A DNA stretch of 37,137 bases. Source: Sporomusaceae bacterium. GTDB taxonomy: Bacteria; Bacillota_C; Negativicutes; Sporomusales_B; UBA7701. The position numbers were made by a program, and so were the translations under genes. This document shows, piece by piece, positions 5,833-14,842 of this stretch (positions are counted from its first letter, which is position 1; each line of letters begins with the position of its first letter). The DNA lies in NCBI GenBank assembly GCA_022839045.1, contig JALHDI010000033.1:1-37137 (forward strand), written 5' to 3'. The notes beneath the pieces are model-generated. The model was not told the DNA's origin, did no database searches, and was given only the letters and a program-made list of their open reading frames with translations.

Positions 5833-7374
5833 CTATGCCGCGATTTTGGCAGCCCTTGCCGTGCCGGCGCCGCCATTGCCTCCGTTGCGTCCGGCGCCCC
5901 CGGAACCGCCGGTGCCACCGTTAGCCCGGACCGTGCCCGAATTGGTGTATGCCCCGGCATAAAACAGATTGACAGACCCGCCGCCAGTAGCGCCGCCGCC
6001 CGATGTTGTCCCGCCGCCGCCATCAGCGCCGTCCGCGGATACCAGGCCAGTAGCACCGATGACAAGATCGCCTTTAACGAATGCGATCAGCAAGCCCCCT
6101 GTTCCGTTTTGCGCGGCCGTGCCGTAGGTTGCCGCCCCTGCCGGATTGCCAGCGCCAGCCGAACCGCCGTCATACTTGGAATCGCCGCCTTTACCGCCAT
6201 TAGCCGCGCCCGCTTCACCGTTATTCCCGGTTTGATTCGCGCCGCTACCGGCTGCGCCGCCAGAGTAGGAGGTGCCGGCCGCGCCGTTGCCGGCGACTAC
6301 AGAACCGCCGCCACCGTAAGCGGCGCCAGCGCCGCCTCCGCCGGTTTGGCCATTTGTGCCAGCCGCGCCACTTACGCCAGTTACAGAGCCACCAGAAGAC
6401 GCAGTTAGCGCCGTGGCTCCGTTTGCCCCAGCCGCCGGGATGGCAAATGTGTTTATTACCCTGTTGTTAGCGTCCAACACATACGGAGAAAACAGCTGTA
6501 AAGAGCAATCGTCACCGGCAGCTGCTGCCCCCCGCCGGGTCATTGTCAGCGTGCCGTTGATTGTTACGTTGCCAGTGGCGTAAACGACAAGCCCCTTACA
6601 TCTGGCTGCAGGCGTCACGGTTACGCCGCTATCTATAGTAAGGTTAGTATAGTTTTTAACGATAGCCGGCCCGTCCCATTTACAGCAGGTGGCATCAGCG
6701 TTAACCTCGGCCGTTTCAGCGACGTCGGCGTTTGTTTTGGAAAACGTGAAGGTAGTCGCGCCGGTGACGGTAATACTGTAGTGGTGAGTGCCGGCGCTTA
6801 TCGCCCCGGTCAACGGGGGCACGGTATTGTTAAGCGCCGACAGGGTGCATTGTTGGATACTAATAAGATTGCCGGTTGTAAAACCGTGCGGCGCAGCGGT
6901 GGTGATCGTGACAACGTTTGAGGCGACGGCGTATTTGTTTATCATTGCGTGGCCCAAATACGTCGTCGCCGCATAGGTTTTGCTGCCGTCCGATTCGTCG
7001 CCGAAGTAATTGCCGCTACTGCTGGCGCTGCTTCCGGCCTGGAAAAGCGTCCATTCTGCGCTCTTGTACTGGTAGTCGTTCGCGTCGGCCACCGAGTAGA
7101 ATTTCATGCCCTCGAACGGCGCATAGAATACCCATGCCGCCCCGATGTACTGGGCGACGTAGTTTTCCTTGCCCGCCCATGCGCCGGTGGCCGTAGCCGT
7201 GACGATGTAAACAGCGCCTTCCACCGGGGTGACGGGTGGCGCTGTCTGGCGAGCCTGAACCACGCCCTGCACCAGCGCGTCCAGGAGGTTTAGGGCTTCG
7301 TTGTGCGTCACTTCCTTTTGAGACTGGGACGCCTGGATATATGGCATTGTCAACCGGGGGGTGTTGTCGCTCAT
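5833..7374 (-). CDS. Tail fibre protein with DUF2793-like N-terminus and Gly-rich C-terminus (513 aa)
   Basis: Residues 1-115 match the DUF2793 pattern found in GTA-like phages (TMPYIQASQSQKEVTHNEALNLLDALVQ at the start, then a Trp/Tyr-rich domain). The middle (about 120-290) is beta-rich. The last ~200 residues are a long Gly/Ala/Asn-rich region (GGGGAGAAYGGGG, GAAGSGANQTGNNGEAG) typical of glycine-rich host-contact tips such as polyglycine-II lattices. It follows the tail-hub gene with a 4-nt overlap and is therefore the probable receptor-binding fibre. The low-complexity repeats make this end prone to recombination and host-range change (inference). Confidence 0.82.
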   Translation of the reverse strand: MSDNTPRLTMPYIQASQSQKEVTHNEALNLLDALVQGVVQARQTAPPVTPVEGAVYIVTATATGAWAGKENYVAQYIGAAWVFYAPFEGMKFYSVADANDYQYKSAEWTLFQAGSSASSSGNYFGDESDGSKTYAATTYLGHAMINKYAVASNVVTITTAAPHGFTTGNLISIQQCTLSALNNTVPPLTGAISAGTHHYSITVTGATTFTFSKTNADVAETAEVNADATCCKWDGPAIVKNYTNLTIDSGVTVTPAARCKGLVVYATGNVTINGTLTMTRRGAAAAGDDCSLQLFSPYVLDANNRVINTFAIPAAGANGATALTASSGGSVTGVSGAAGTNGQTGGGGAGAAYGGGGSVVAGNGAAGTSYSGGAAGSGANQTGNNGEAGAANGGKGGDSKYDGGSAGAGNPAGAATYGTAAQNGTGGLLIAFVKGDLVIGATGLVSADGADGGGGTTSGGGATGGGSVNLFYAGAYTNSGTVRANGGTGGSGGAGRNGGNGGAGTARAAKIAA

Positions 7375-9635
7375 AAGGTCGCCTCCTTAACTTGCCCTCG
7401 GCCGCGGGTTTCGGACATCTGGTAGATGCGGACGGTCACCGCGCTTTGCGGGCTGCCGAAGTCGGCCGTCTGCTGGACCGCCGTGTAGGTGGCCGCCGGC
7501 GTCGTCGCCGTCAGTGTTCGCTTGACCGTCGCTCCGCTCATGATCTCGACTTCGTACCGTTCGAATGTCTCGACCAGCGGCACATCGACGAAATCTTTCC
7601 AGGAACCGTCGCCGCGGGTTCGCCGCACCCAGCTGATCACCAGGTCGCCGTCGCCATTCCGGGTACCTTTGACGTGCACAACCGAATACGGCTTGGCCGC
7701 ATTGCCCTGCGGGGTGAAGGTAATATCATCGTAACTCGCGTCGCTCACCGGCAGCGTTACTGATCCTACCCGGAATCGCCGGAGCGCGTACCAGTCCGAC
7801 GCCAGCACGGGCACGAACTTCAGCTTGCTGTCGAGCAGGATGAACCGCTCGTTTATGGCATGGTTGCCAATCTCATGATCGGTGCCCAGGTGGCCGCGGA
7901 GCAGCCCAGACAGCCGGTAAGTCTGCTCGCCGACAAGCTCAGCGCTACGGAACTGGATTATCTCGTTGCCCAGCAGCGCGGCGTTGAAGCCGTTGAGCAC
8001 GTCGATCTTGGGCCGGCTCTCCAGAGTACCGTTGTAGAGCTGCACGTCGACGGTGTTGGCCTCGTCGAAAAAGGCCACCGGACCGGTGGCGAGCGCTGAG
8101 AGCGCCTTGCCCATGATGCTGTGGGGGATATGGTCGGCCACCAGCCTGAAAGTGGTACCGCCGTCGTCTGTCCGATATACGTTGGCGCCGTAAAATATGT
8201 CAGCCGTGGCGGCGACGTAGACGATTTCGCTGTTAGGCGTCGTGTCCCAGGGAAGCTTGGGGATGTCCAGGAATTCGAGGGTGATGGCCGTCGGCGGATC
8301 GCCGAGGCCTGGCGAAATTTCGCCGTCCACATGTCGCGCTGGTATACGGTAGATGGTACCGCCCACCTCAACGCCCGAAATTTTTAACAGTCCCGGCCGG
8401 CCGAAGGTGGTTTTGCCGGCGAGGAAAGTCCGCATGCTGGTAACGGTCGGGAACTTGATGATATCTCCCGGGGCGGCGTCGACATATTTAACCGGCAGGG
8501 ATGTGTTGTACTCCGTCCGGTTAAGCCATGTTTCGAACAGCCTGGCCTCGGCCAGGGCCTTTGCCTCGGCGTCGGTCAGGGCGATCGATAGGTCGACCGT
8601 CACCTCGTTCTGGCTCCTGGTCAGCCGGCGCATGGCCGGCATAGTGCCGTTCTGGTAATCCTTATCCTTGGACAGGTAATTGACCGTCAGCTTGCGAGGC
8701 AGCTCCAGTTCATGCTTGATGCTAGCAGTATACGGGTCGGCCGGGCGTTCATTTTCGTAGGCGCCGATATCGTCGGCCGGAACCTCCAGAACATCGCCAG
8801 TGTAGATACCGTCGATGTTCCGTCGCCTGAACACCACCTGGCCGTTCTGCTCTCCTCCGTCGAAAAGATAAACCAACTGCAGCTGCTCGATGCGATTGCG
8901 GAAGGTTTTGTCGCCGGCGATGGTGTACCCGGGGACAGTAATCCCGGCCAGGTCGGAGGCGTCGATGTCGGTCGTCTCGAAGCCGCCGGTTTCGAGGCTG
9001 ATGTCGTTCACAATCTCCTCGAGGTCGGAGATTGCCGGCAGCACCTCAAAGGACAGGCTGGGGATGCGATTGCCGAAGTCGGTGACGGGGAAATTTTTGA
9101 ACACGATATAGGCCATGCCGCGGTAAGCGGGGACATTGCCGGCTCCCTCGATGCCCTCGATAAACTCGTCCGGCAGCTGGGCCTCGTCCCCGAGATAGAG
9201 GTTGTAGTCATACTGGCTCAGGTTGATCGGTTTCCCATCGGCCCACACGCGATTGATGCCTACTAGCGGCCCCTTACAGAGGCTGACCGCGAAGCTGACA
9301 GTGTACGAATATGTTGTCGTTGTCGTGGTGGCCGAGCCGCCGCCGCCCTTGCCGCCGGCAGACTGTGTTTCGGTTGTTACGTGTTCTACGAATTTGGTGC
9401 CCCAGATGATGTTGCCGGAGATACGGATGGCCTGTCCGTACACCAGGGGGATAGGCGCCCCGTAGGTCGACGTCTGGATGTGAAGATCATTTAGCCGAGG
9501 GCCTGTCTGGCTGTACTGGTATTGAGGGCCGAACAGGCTCTGATCGATCGTAGCACCAACCATCGCGGCCGTAGCGGACCAGAAAGCATTCCACCCGGCG
9601 TTTTCGGCCATCGTACTTAATAAGATTGTCGCCAT
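7371..9635 (-). CDS. Tail tip hub / host-specificity protein, GTA gp15-like (754 aa)
   Basis: Large central tail protein analogous to lambda gpJ and Rhodobacter GTA gp15. The N-terminus carries the conserved NDLHIQTSTYGAPIPLVYG and VSFAVSLCKGPL segments of this family; the middle holds the hub domains (SFEVLPAISDLEEI) and a long beta-rich region; the C-terminus has fibronectin-like strands (SWVRRTRGDGSW). It forms the baseplate hub through which DNA is ejected. Gene order DUF2460, DUF2163, NlpC/P60, hub is diagnostic of the GTA-type tail tip. ATG at 9635 with GGGGGTGA upstream, adjoining the NlpC/P60 stop. Confidence 0.9.
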   Translation of the reverse strand: MATILLSTMAENAGWNAFWSATAAMVGATIDQSLFGPQYQYSQTGPRLNDLHIQTSTYGAPIPLVYGQAIRISGNIIWGTKFVEHVTTETQSAGGKGGGGSATTTTTTYSYTVSFAVSLCKGPLVGINRVWADGKPINLSQYDYNLYLGDEAQLPDEFIEGIEGAGNVPAYRGMAYIVFKNFPVTDFGNRIPSLSFEVLPAISDLEEIVNDISLETGGFETTDIDASDLAGITVPGYTIAGDKTFRNRIEQLQLVYLFDGGEQNGQVVFRRRNIDGIYTGDVLEVPADDIGAYENERPADPYTASIKHELELPRKLTVNYLSKDKDYQNGTMPAMRRLTRSQNEVTVDLSIALTDAEAKALAEARLFETWLNRTEYNTSLPVKYVDAAPGDIIKFPTVTSMRTFLAGKTTFGRPGLLKISGVEVGGTIYRIPARHVDGEISPGLGDPPTAITLEFLDIPKLPWDTTPNSEIVYVAATADIFYGANVYRTDDGGTTFRLVADHIPHSIMGKALSALATGPVAFFDEANTVDVQLYNGTLESRPKIDVLNGFNAALLGNEIIQFRSAELVGEQTYRLSGLLRGHLGTDHEIGNHAINERFILLDSKLKFVPVLASDWYALRRFRVGSVTLPVSDASYDDITFTPQGNAAKPYSVVHVKGTRNGDGDLVISWVRRTRGDGSWKDFVDVPLVETFERYEVEIMSGATVKRTLTATTPAATYTAVQQTADFGSPQSAVTVRIYQMSETRGRGQVKEATL

Positions 9636-10082
9636 CTAGTCCGTCACCCCCGGGAAGCGAAACGCGGCCCTGATATGGCCGCGCCAGGTGGCTCCTCTGA
9701 TTTTGGCGTCCAGATTGCCCTCGACGACTTTGCCCGCCTCCATGTAGGAGTGAACGAACGTATCCGGCCCGGTCATGATGCCGCAGTGGTGGGCCGGTCC
9801 CTTGCCGAAACCGAAAAGAAGAAGGTCGCCGGCCCGGGCGGACTCCACCGGGATCTCATCTGCGTATTTCAATGCCTCGCCGTACAATCGCTCCTCGGCC
9901 TTGAACAGATGCCAGGTCGCAGGATAGTCGGCTGCCACCGGCACAGTGCTGCCGGTGACTTCAGCGTAGATTCCCCGAACAAGACCAACACAGTCGGCGG
10001 CCACGCCTTTCCGTGACGCCTGGTGCTGCCACCGAGTGCCAAGCCACGAGCGGGCGGCGCTGACAATTTGGTCGCGTGTCAT
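9636..10082 (-). CDS. Tail-associated NlpC/P60 peptidase (148 aa)
   Basis: Small NlpC/P60 cysteine peptidase that cuts peptidoglycan stem peptides during DNA entry. Catalytic Cys31 lies in AADCVGLVRG, after the usual N-terminal ARSWLGTRWQHQ; the catalytic His is H98 or H99 in PAHHCGI, and H111 in FVHSY is the likely third residue. GTA gp14 and lambda gpK belong to the same group. It lies between DUF2163 and hub genes, exactly the GTA order, which separates it from the lytic endolysin at 4364. Confidence 0.9.
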   Translation of the reverse strand: MTRDQIVSAARSWLGTRWQHQASRKGVAADCVGLVRGIYAEVTGSTVPVAADYPATWHLFKAEERLYGEALKYADEIPVESARAGDLLLFGFGKGPAHHCGIMTGPDTFVHSYMEAGKVVEGNLDAKIRGATWRGHIRAAFRFPGVTD

Positions 10083-10087
10083 GGTCC

Positions 10088-10954
10088 TTACCCCCTTTGT
10101 ACGCTCTGGCCGGAGTTGACGGTGTTCTCGTCGCCGGTACCGGGATAACTGGTGCTGTAGTCGTTGCCAGGAACGTGCGGCTCTCCCCGGAAGTTTGCCA
10201 CGTTGTTAAAGCGGTTTTTGCAGGTAGAGAAGTTGCCGTCGCAGCCGGCGACGATGGTAAAGGTGTCTCCCGCCGCCAGCGGATAGAACGTCGGTAGGAA
10301 GGTGTCCACCTTGCCGCCGGTGTTCAGATATTCTTTGACCTCATAGCCCTTGCCGTCGTTGTCACCGCTGGTGAACGTGACCAGCCCGTAGTCGAAGTAG
10401 TTGTCGGCTTGGGTCAGTGTGGTGGTAAAGGTACCGTCGGCGTTGACGGCCACCACGGTGCCGGTGGCGGTATAGGCGGCAGCGTTGACCTTGCATTTGG
10501 TGTCGCCGAGGATCGCCCGGCAGGTCTTCTGGCAGATCAGTCCGGCCGCCTGTTGAAAGGGTTCCATCATACCCCTGATCTCTGCCTGAAAACCGTATTT
10601 GCCGTGGCTGACCTGGCCGATGGTACCCCGCCTGAGGATGTGGACAGGGTCGGCCAAGTTCGCCCAGTTGCAGAGGAATATTACAACTTTCGCGCCTTCG
10701 TACCGGCCTGTGGCGAGGTCGTCGGCGGTGATCCTGTCGCTGGTGAGCATGCCGTCAACGTCGAGGTTGTCGACGGCCATGGTGTTGGAGGTGTCGATGG
10801 TAGTCGGCAGAAAGCCGGTCGCCGCCTCGTAGGTAACGCCGTCGATAACGAGGTCGCGGTCGTGGGTGGTGAAGCCGTATACCGTGCCGTCGGCGAGGGT
10901 CAGTTTCCAGCACCAGGCGGCGGTTGTCACGCTGTTTTGAAGCCACGAAATCAT
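10088..10954 (-). CDS. Tail tip protein, DUF2163 / BR0599 family (288 aa)
   Basis: Matches the GTA gp13 type: N-terminal SWLQNSVTTAAWCWKLTLADGT-like start, the THDRDL motif, and a C-terminal Cys cluster. Conserved Cys are at 145 (QKTC), 154 (TKC), 238 (AGCDGNF) and 245 (STC), followed by RFNNVANFRGEP. In the related lambda gpL the equivalent Cys residues hold an iron-sulfur cluster, so a 4Cys metal site is expected here (family knowledge). It connects the tail tube end to the hub. GGAGG precedes the ATG. Confidence 0.88.
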   Translation of the reverse strand: MISWLQNSVTTAAWCWKLTLADGTVYGFTTHDRDLVIDGVTYEAATGFLPTTIDTSNTMAVDNLDVDGMLTSDRITADDLATGRYEGAKVVIFLCNWANLADPVHILRRGTIGQVSHGKYGFQAEIRGMMEPFQQAAGLICQKTCRAILGDTKCKVNAAAYTATGTVVAVNADGTFTTTLTQADNYFDYGLVTFTSGDNDGKGYEVKEYLNTGGKVDTFLPTFYPLAAGDTFTIVAGCDGNFSTCKNRFNNVANFRGEPHVPGNDYSTSYPGTGDENTVNSGQSVQRG

Positions 10955-10966
10955 GACGGCCGCCTC

Positions 10967-11569
10967 CTAGACGCGAATCTCTACGATGGGAATGTTCGTC
11001 CAGTCGAAGGTTTCGAAATTCGGGATGGCCATGCCAGCGTAGTCTGTGTCGAACCTAACCGGCACATCGAAATCGAAATTGGCCGTTACAGAGCCGCTCG
11101 CCGGGGCGACCGCAAATGTCACAATGCCGGTGGCTGTATCGACCGTCCATCCTTCGGTAACTTCGACCAGGTCGATGAAGACTTTGACGGTACCGGTCAC
11201 AGGCTTTTTGATCGTCCTGATCTTGTCGTAGACGCCATCGCTGTAGTGCTTCACGAGTTGAAACTGGGTTTTCTCGCCATCGGCGCCGCCGAGATATTCC
11301 GTTGCTCCTTGGTAATCGGCCCAGTCCTTGTAGCGGAACCCGTAGCCTTTGCCGTGCCGGCAATGGAAAAATGCCAACAGTTGCGACTGCTGCTGGCGGT
11401 TTTTCACCCCGTGAGCTGCCTGGTACTTGTGGATTGCGTTAAAGTGGTTGATGTTCCGCTGTTCCCAGCCACCGCCGGTGGTGACGATGTCGGTGGAATA
11501 CTCAGGCCCACCGGTGCAGCCGTAGGAAATGTCTTCGGGAAAGCGCACTTCATGAAATCCGGTGGACAT
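10967..11569 (-). CDS. Tail tip protein, DUF2460 family (200 aa)
   Basis: Homologous to GTA gp12: FHEVRFPEDISYG at the N-terminus, TGGGWEQRNINH, the KNRQQQSQLLAFFHCRHGKGYGFRYKDW core (read in two parts), and an immunoglobulin-like beta C-terminus. It is a distal-tail-type ring protein at the tube end, next to the tape measure. Its ATG overlaps the tape-measure stop codon (TAATG), indicating translational coupling. Confidence 0.88.
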   Translation of the reverse strand: MSTGFHEVRFPEDISYGCTGGPEYSTDIVTTGGGWEQRNINHFNAIHKYQAAHGVKNRQQQSQLLAFFHCRHGKGYGFRYKDWADYQGATEYLGGADGEKTQFQLVKHYSDGVYDKIRTIKKPVTGTVKVFIDLVEVTEGWTVDTATGIVTFAVAPASGSVTANFDFDVPVRFDTDYAGMAIPNFETFDWTNIPIVEIRV

Positions 11570-14196
11570 TACATGTTCCTCCTTCCACGGGCGAGCATGG
11601 CGTTGGCGTCGGCGTATATCTGGCCCTGGCTGCGGCGGAAGCTATTGGCGTCGGGGGTGGTAACGTTGAAGATGATCTGCGCCGGCCGCTGGTTCTGCTG
11701 CTGCGCCTTCTGTTGGCTGGGATTGAGAATGTAGCCGTTTACCGCAGGCTGAAAAACCTCTATGCCGCCGGCCCAGGGCTCGTTAACCCGGTAGAGGGTA
11801 CCGGCGGTAACGGGGCCGCCGGAGGCTTTCCCGGCAAGGCCGGAAAGGTTAGGCGTCCATCCGCCAGCCGGGGCGGAACCACTCGCCCCCCCGCTGCCGC
11901 CGAACATGCCGCCAAGCAGCCCGCTCCACCAGTTTTTCAGCGGCTGCATCACGAACTGCTCCATGGCCATCTTTATCATCATGCTTTGGACTTCGAGCGC
12001 CATGTCGTGGATTATACCCTTAACGCCGTCTGCGAAAGACTCGGTTCGGTCGAGCATCTTTTTAATGTGGTCTTCCCAACTACCGCTGATCTCGTAGAAC
12101 GAATCGACCATAATTCCCGCATAGTCGGTTTGGTGTTCCTGCAGCCGGCGGGTTGCCTCAGCCGCCGCGGTGTTCAGGTCGCGGCCGTTGATCTCCCATA
12201 TCTGGCGCTTGCGGTCGGCAAGCTCCTGCTCCAACCGCTCGCGCTCCTTGGTATTTTCCTGGGTTTCGGCGAGAAGCCTCTGCAGCTCGGCGATGCGTTC
12301 GTTCAGCGCCGTACGGTTGATTTGGTCGATGACCGTGCGGCTGGTACCGTCCAGTTCGTAAAGCCGGGTGTTGTGGGCTAACTTATTCTCGAATATGCGC
12401 CGATCGGCGTCGATGTAATCCTGTTCGCGCTTCTTGACGGCGGCTGCCACTTGGGCGCTGTACCATGCCTCAGCAGCATCCTTGTCAGCGACGTTTTTCC
12501 ATTTCTCATCTTTCTGCTTATTAAGCGACACCATCGTCGCCGCATATTCGGCGTCAGCGACCTTCTTGTGGTCTTCCGCCGTCTGTGCGTTGATCAGCAT
12601 GGTTTCGGCCGCCAAGGTCTTCTGAGCGCGCAGCGTATCTTCCTGGATTTTTTCTATGGCAGTTTTTCTATACTCGGCCAGCTTTGCCGATACATCGCTG
12701 GTATCGACGCCTACCCGGGCCGCCTCATCAATCTTGTCTTGCGCTTTTTGGAGTTCTTCGTTCAATTTGGCAATCGCCGCAGCTGGAGTCGTTCCGATAA
12801 GGTTCATGATCTTGGCTTCGAGGCTTGCCGCAAGCTCCTCCATGGAGTCGAGCTTTTTTTGTGCGGCATCGGAACCATTGATCACAGGGCCGGGGGGCGT
12901 CTTGTAGTTATCGCGTATGGCCTGCATAGCTCGTTCGCGATCGCGAGCGGCCCGCTCCTTTTCGTTGTAAACGGGGTTGCCGGTTTCCTGGCCCTGAGCC
13001 ACAGCCTCCTCGTACGCGCGCTGCGCTGCCTCCTCCTCAGCCGACAGTCGCCGCCAGCCGTACCCGGCATACTGATTCCGCGGCGCGTTCGTTCCGCGAA
13101 GGAGTTCCCCTACGACATCATCGACCTGGACCTTTTTGAAATACGCTTTTGTAGGCACTCCGTTATCATAGACGGTTTCGGCTTTGATAGGGTTGCCGCT
13201 ATACGAGGGAAGCATCTTGGCTTTTTCGAGATACTTGTCCAGTTCGAAAGTCGCCAGGCCGATCGCGGCGGCCAGGCCCAGCCACGGGTTGACGACGGCC
13301 AGGCCGAACGTTCCCATGACGAATTGCAGGCCGCTGACGGCGATCGTCACCGCACCTACTTCGGCAGCGGTTTTAGTTAGATCGGCAATAAAGGTTTTCG
13401 TCTCGGCAGACATGCTCTGAAAAGTCTGGACCATAGTGGTAGTCTCGTCGACCGCGTCGATAAACGTAGGCAGCAGCACATTGCCAATCTGAACCTGCAT
13501 GCCCTTAAACGAAAGCTCCAGCTCCTTGGTCTTGTTGCGAAGGTCTTCCCACGCCTGGGAAGTCTCACTGCTGATGACGAGACCCGCCCGCTCGGCGTTA
13601 GCGATGAGGCGATCGAACTCCTGGGCGGAGATGTTCAGGATATCATTCAGGTCCTTGCCCGACCGTCCGAAGATAGCCATCTCCATGTTGGTCTTCTCGA
13701 TGCCGTTGGGCAGTTGGCGGTGTACTTCGAGGATGTTGCGGAATATCTTCTCGGCTGCGAGCATCCGGCCGTTGTTATCCAGTATCTGAATGCCGAAGCG
13801 ACTGTAGATGTCTGTGCTGGCCTTCCCCTCGGCGCCCATGCGCTTGATCTCTTCCTCGGCGGTGCTAGCCGAGCGGGACATTTTCCCCAGCGCGCCGGCT
13901 ATCTGCTCGCTAGTCAGGCGCACCGACTGACCGACATAGAGCAGCTTCGACGCCGACTCGCCCGCCATGCCGGTAATATCCTCGATGTCATTGACAGCCA
14001 TTGCCCACTCATAGGTGGTTTTGGCCATCATGGCCATCGTGCCGGCCGCGCCGCCGCCGGCAAAAAGCCCCTTCACGCTCGACCCCAGCGACATTACTCG
14101 GCTTTCGGCGGTCTGCACCGTGGCGCCGAATTTCTGCATCTGCCTCGACGCCAGGTCTTGCATGGTTACGATTATGGAAACATCCTTCTTGCCCAC
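11569..14196 (-). CDS. Tail tape measure protein (875 aa)
   Basis: The longest gene in the window, lying between the tail chaperones and tail tip genes as expected. It sets tail length and is ejected ahead of the DNA. The N-terminal ~220 residues resemble TP901-type tape measures (SEQIAGALGKMSRSA, then IFGRSGKDLNDIL). A hydrophobic, potentially membrane-active stretch lies around residues 270-310 (VGAVTIAVSGLQFVMG, NPWLGLAAAIGLA). A long coiled-coil region (AAEEAAQRAYEEA, AKLNEELQKAQDKIDE) occupies the middle. The Gly-rich C-terminus (GGMFGGSGGASG) ends near the tail tip. GTG start with GGGAGGGGGG upstream. At about 0.15 nm per residue the tail would be on the order of 130 nm (rule of thumb). 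Confidence 0.92.
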   Translation of the reverse strand: MGKKDVSIIVTMQDLASRQMQKFGATVQTAESRVMSLGSSVKGLFAGGGAAGTMAMMAKTTYEWAMAVNDIEDITGMAGESASKLLYVGQSVRLTSEQIAGALGKMSRSASTAEEEIKRMGAEGKASTDIYSRFGIQILDNNGRMLAAEKIFRNILEVHRQLPNGIEKTNMEMAIFGRSGKDLNDILNISAQEFDRLIANAERAGLVISSETSQAWEDLRNKTKELELSFKGMQVQIGNVLLPTFIDAVDETTTMVQTFQSMSAETKTFIADLTKTAAEVGAVTIAVSGLQFVMGTFGLAVVNPWLGLAAAIGLATFELDKYLEKAKMLPSYSGNPIKAETVYDNGVPTKAYFKKVQVDDVVGELLRGTNAPRNQYAGYGWRRLSAEEEAAQRAYEEAVAQGQETGNPVYNEKERAARDRERAMQAIRDNYKTPPGPVINGSDAAQKKLDSMEELAASLEAKIMNLIGTTPAAAIAKLNEELQKAQDKIDEAARVGVDTSDVSAKLAEYRKTAIEKIQEDTLRAQKTLAAETMLINAQTAEDHKKVADAEYAATMVSLNKQKDEKWKNVADKDAAEAWYSAQVAAAVKKREQDYIDADRRIFENKLAHNTRLYELDGTSRTVIDQINRTALNERIAELQRLLAETQENTKERERLEQELADRKRQIWEINGRDLNTAAAEATRRLQEHQTDYAGIMVDSFYEISGSWEDHIKKMLDRTESFADGVKGIIHDMALEVQSMMIKMAMEQFVMQPLKNWWSGLLGGMFGGSGGASGSAPAGGWTPNLSGLAGKASGGPVTAGTLYRVNEPWAGGIEVFQPAVNGYILNPSQQKAQQQNQRPAQIIFNVTTPDANSFRRSQGQIYADANAMLARGRRNM

Positions 14197-14198
14197 TG

Positions 14199-14546
14199 TC
14201 AGCCCCCCTCCCTTTGCCGCTTAAGCTCGTACAATTCAAGGGCCTTGATCTTGTCGAACAGTTCCGGGGTCATCTCGGCTTGGTTGATTTCGGCGATAGC
14301 CAGCACGGCGGGGAAGTCCAGTCCCGTTTTCACGGTCTGCGTCCCAGCCGCGGTCGAAATAAAACCGATTCGCCACTGTGTATTAACCATCAGCCACAAA
14401 TCCATGGCCTCGAAGTTTCCCGGCAGCAGCTCCGGGCACAAAAATCTGCATGGCGCGCAGTCCGGGATTATCCTCTTCCGTGAATAGGAAAGGCGGCAAT
14501 CCCGGCAGAACTCCGCCTTGGTTGCCGCCCAATCCCAGACCGCCAC
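14199..14546 (-). CDS. Tail assembly chaperone, DUF1799-like; downstream part of a -1 frameshift product (115 aa alone)
   Basis: Matches the DUF1799 pattern: a Cys pair region (CRDCRLSYS, CAPCRFLCPELLPGNF), the MVNTQWRIGF segment and a C-terminal helical part (FDKIKALELYELKRQ). In lambda-like tails two overlapping ORFs make G and the frameshift product G-T; this is the T-like part. It overlaps the 14546 gene and lies in its -1 frame directly behind a canonical slippery heptamer. A GTG at 14544-14546 could also allow separate initiation. It is followed at once by the tape measure, its probable client. Confidence 0.82.
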   Translation of the reverse strand: MAVWDWAATKAEFCRDCRLSYSRKRIIPDCAPCRFLCPELLPGNFEAMDLWLMVNTQWRIGFISTAAGTQTVKTGLDFPAVLAIAEINQAEMTPELFDKIKALELYELKRQREGG

Positions 14547-14830
14547 TAGTTTTTTACTTCTTCGTCCTGCTTCTCTTTGCGGTTATACGAGAGCTGATAG
14601 GTCTTGTCGGCCAGCTCCAGAATTACGCTGTTGTCGATGTCGTCCCAGTCTACGCCTGGGTAAAACTTGTCGACGATGAAGTCGGCCATCCGCTGGTTGA
14701 GGGAAAGCACGACTTCTTTCTTGAGCTGTTCGGGATCCATATAGACCGGGTCCAGCCCGGCCTCCTTCATCTGTCGCAGCTCTTTCCTGGTAAGCGCCCT
14801 GGCTTGCGGTATTTCCACCTTGGTTGTCAT
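14546..14830 (-). CDS. Tail assembly chaperone, lambda gpG-like (94 aa)
   Basis: Small charged helical protein between the tube and tape-measure genes; this position, the size and the overlap with the next frame identify the gpG-type chaperone that coats the tape measure during assembly. It begins MTTKVEIPQARALTRKELRQ and contains VDKFYPGVDWDDIDN. AAGGAGAG precedes the ATG. It ends in GTA AAA AAC TAG, where most ribosomes would stop; a -1 slip would add 116 residues and give a product of about 210 aa. The Lys/Glu-rich tail (KEKQDEEVK) probably serves as linker. Confidence 0.85.
   Translation of the reverse strand: MTTKVEIPQARALTRKELRQMKEAGLDPVYMDPEQLKKEVVLSLNQRMADFIVDKFYPGVDWDDIDNSVILELADKTYQLSYNRKEKQDEEVKN
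14549..14555 (-). promoter_or_regulatory. Programmed -1 frameshift site (A AAA AAC)
   Basis: On the minus strand the zero frame reads GTA AAA AAC TAG, so A AAA AAC is in the exact X XXY YYZ register with the stop codon immediately after. Slipping back one base gives CTA GTG GCG GTC, the frame of the DUF1799 ORF. A purine-rich AGCAGGA lies about 11-13 nt upstream and could act as an SD-type stimulator as in dnaX. Sequence and phasing are seen; frameshifting itself is inferred. Confidence 0.85.
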
Positions 14831-14842
14831 GACACTCTCTCC

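Noticed and set aside
6000..6500. Gly-rich repeats in the fibre gene as a CRISPR-like or satellite array
   Set aside because: Repeats are codon-level low complexity within a coding frame, with no regular unit or spacer length.
10409..11734. 441-codon plus-strand open frame
   Set aside because: Antisense of DUF2163/DUF2460/tape-measure genes, which are well supported.
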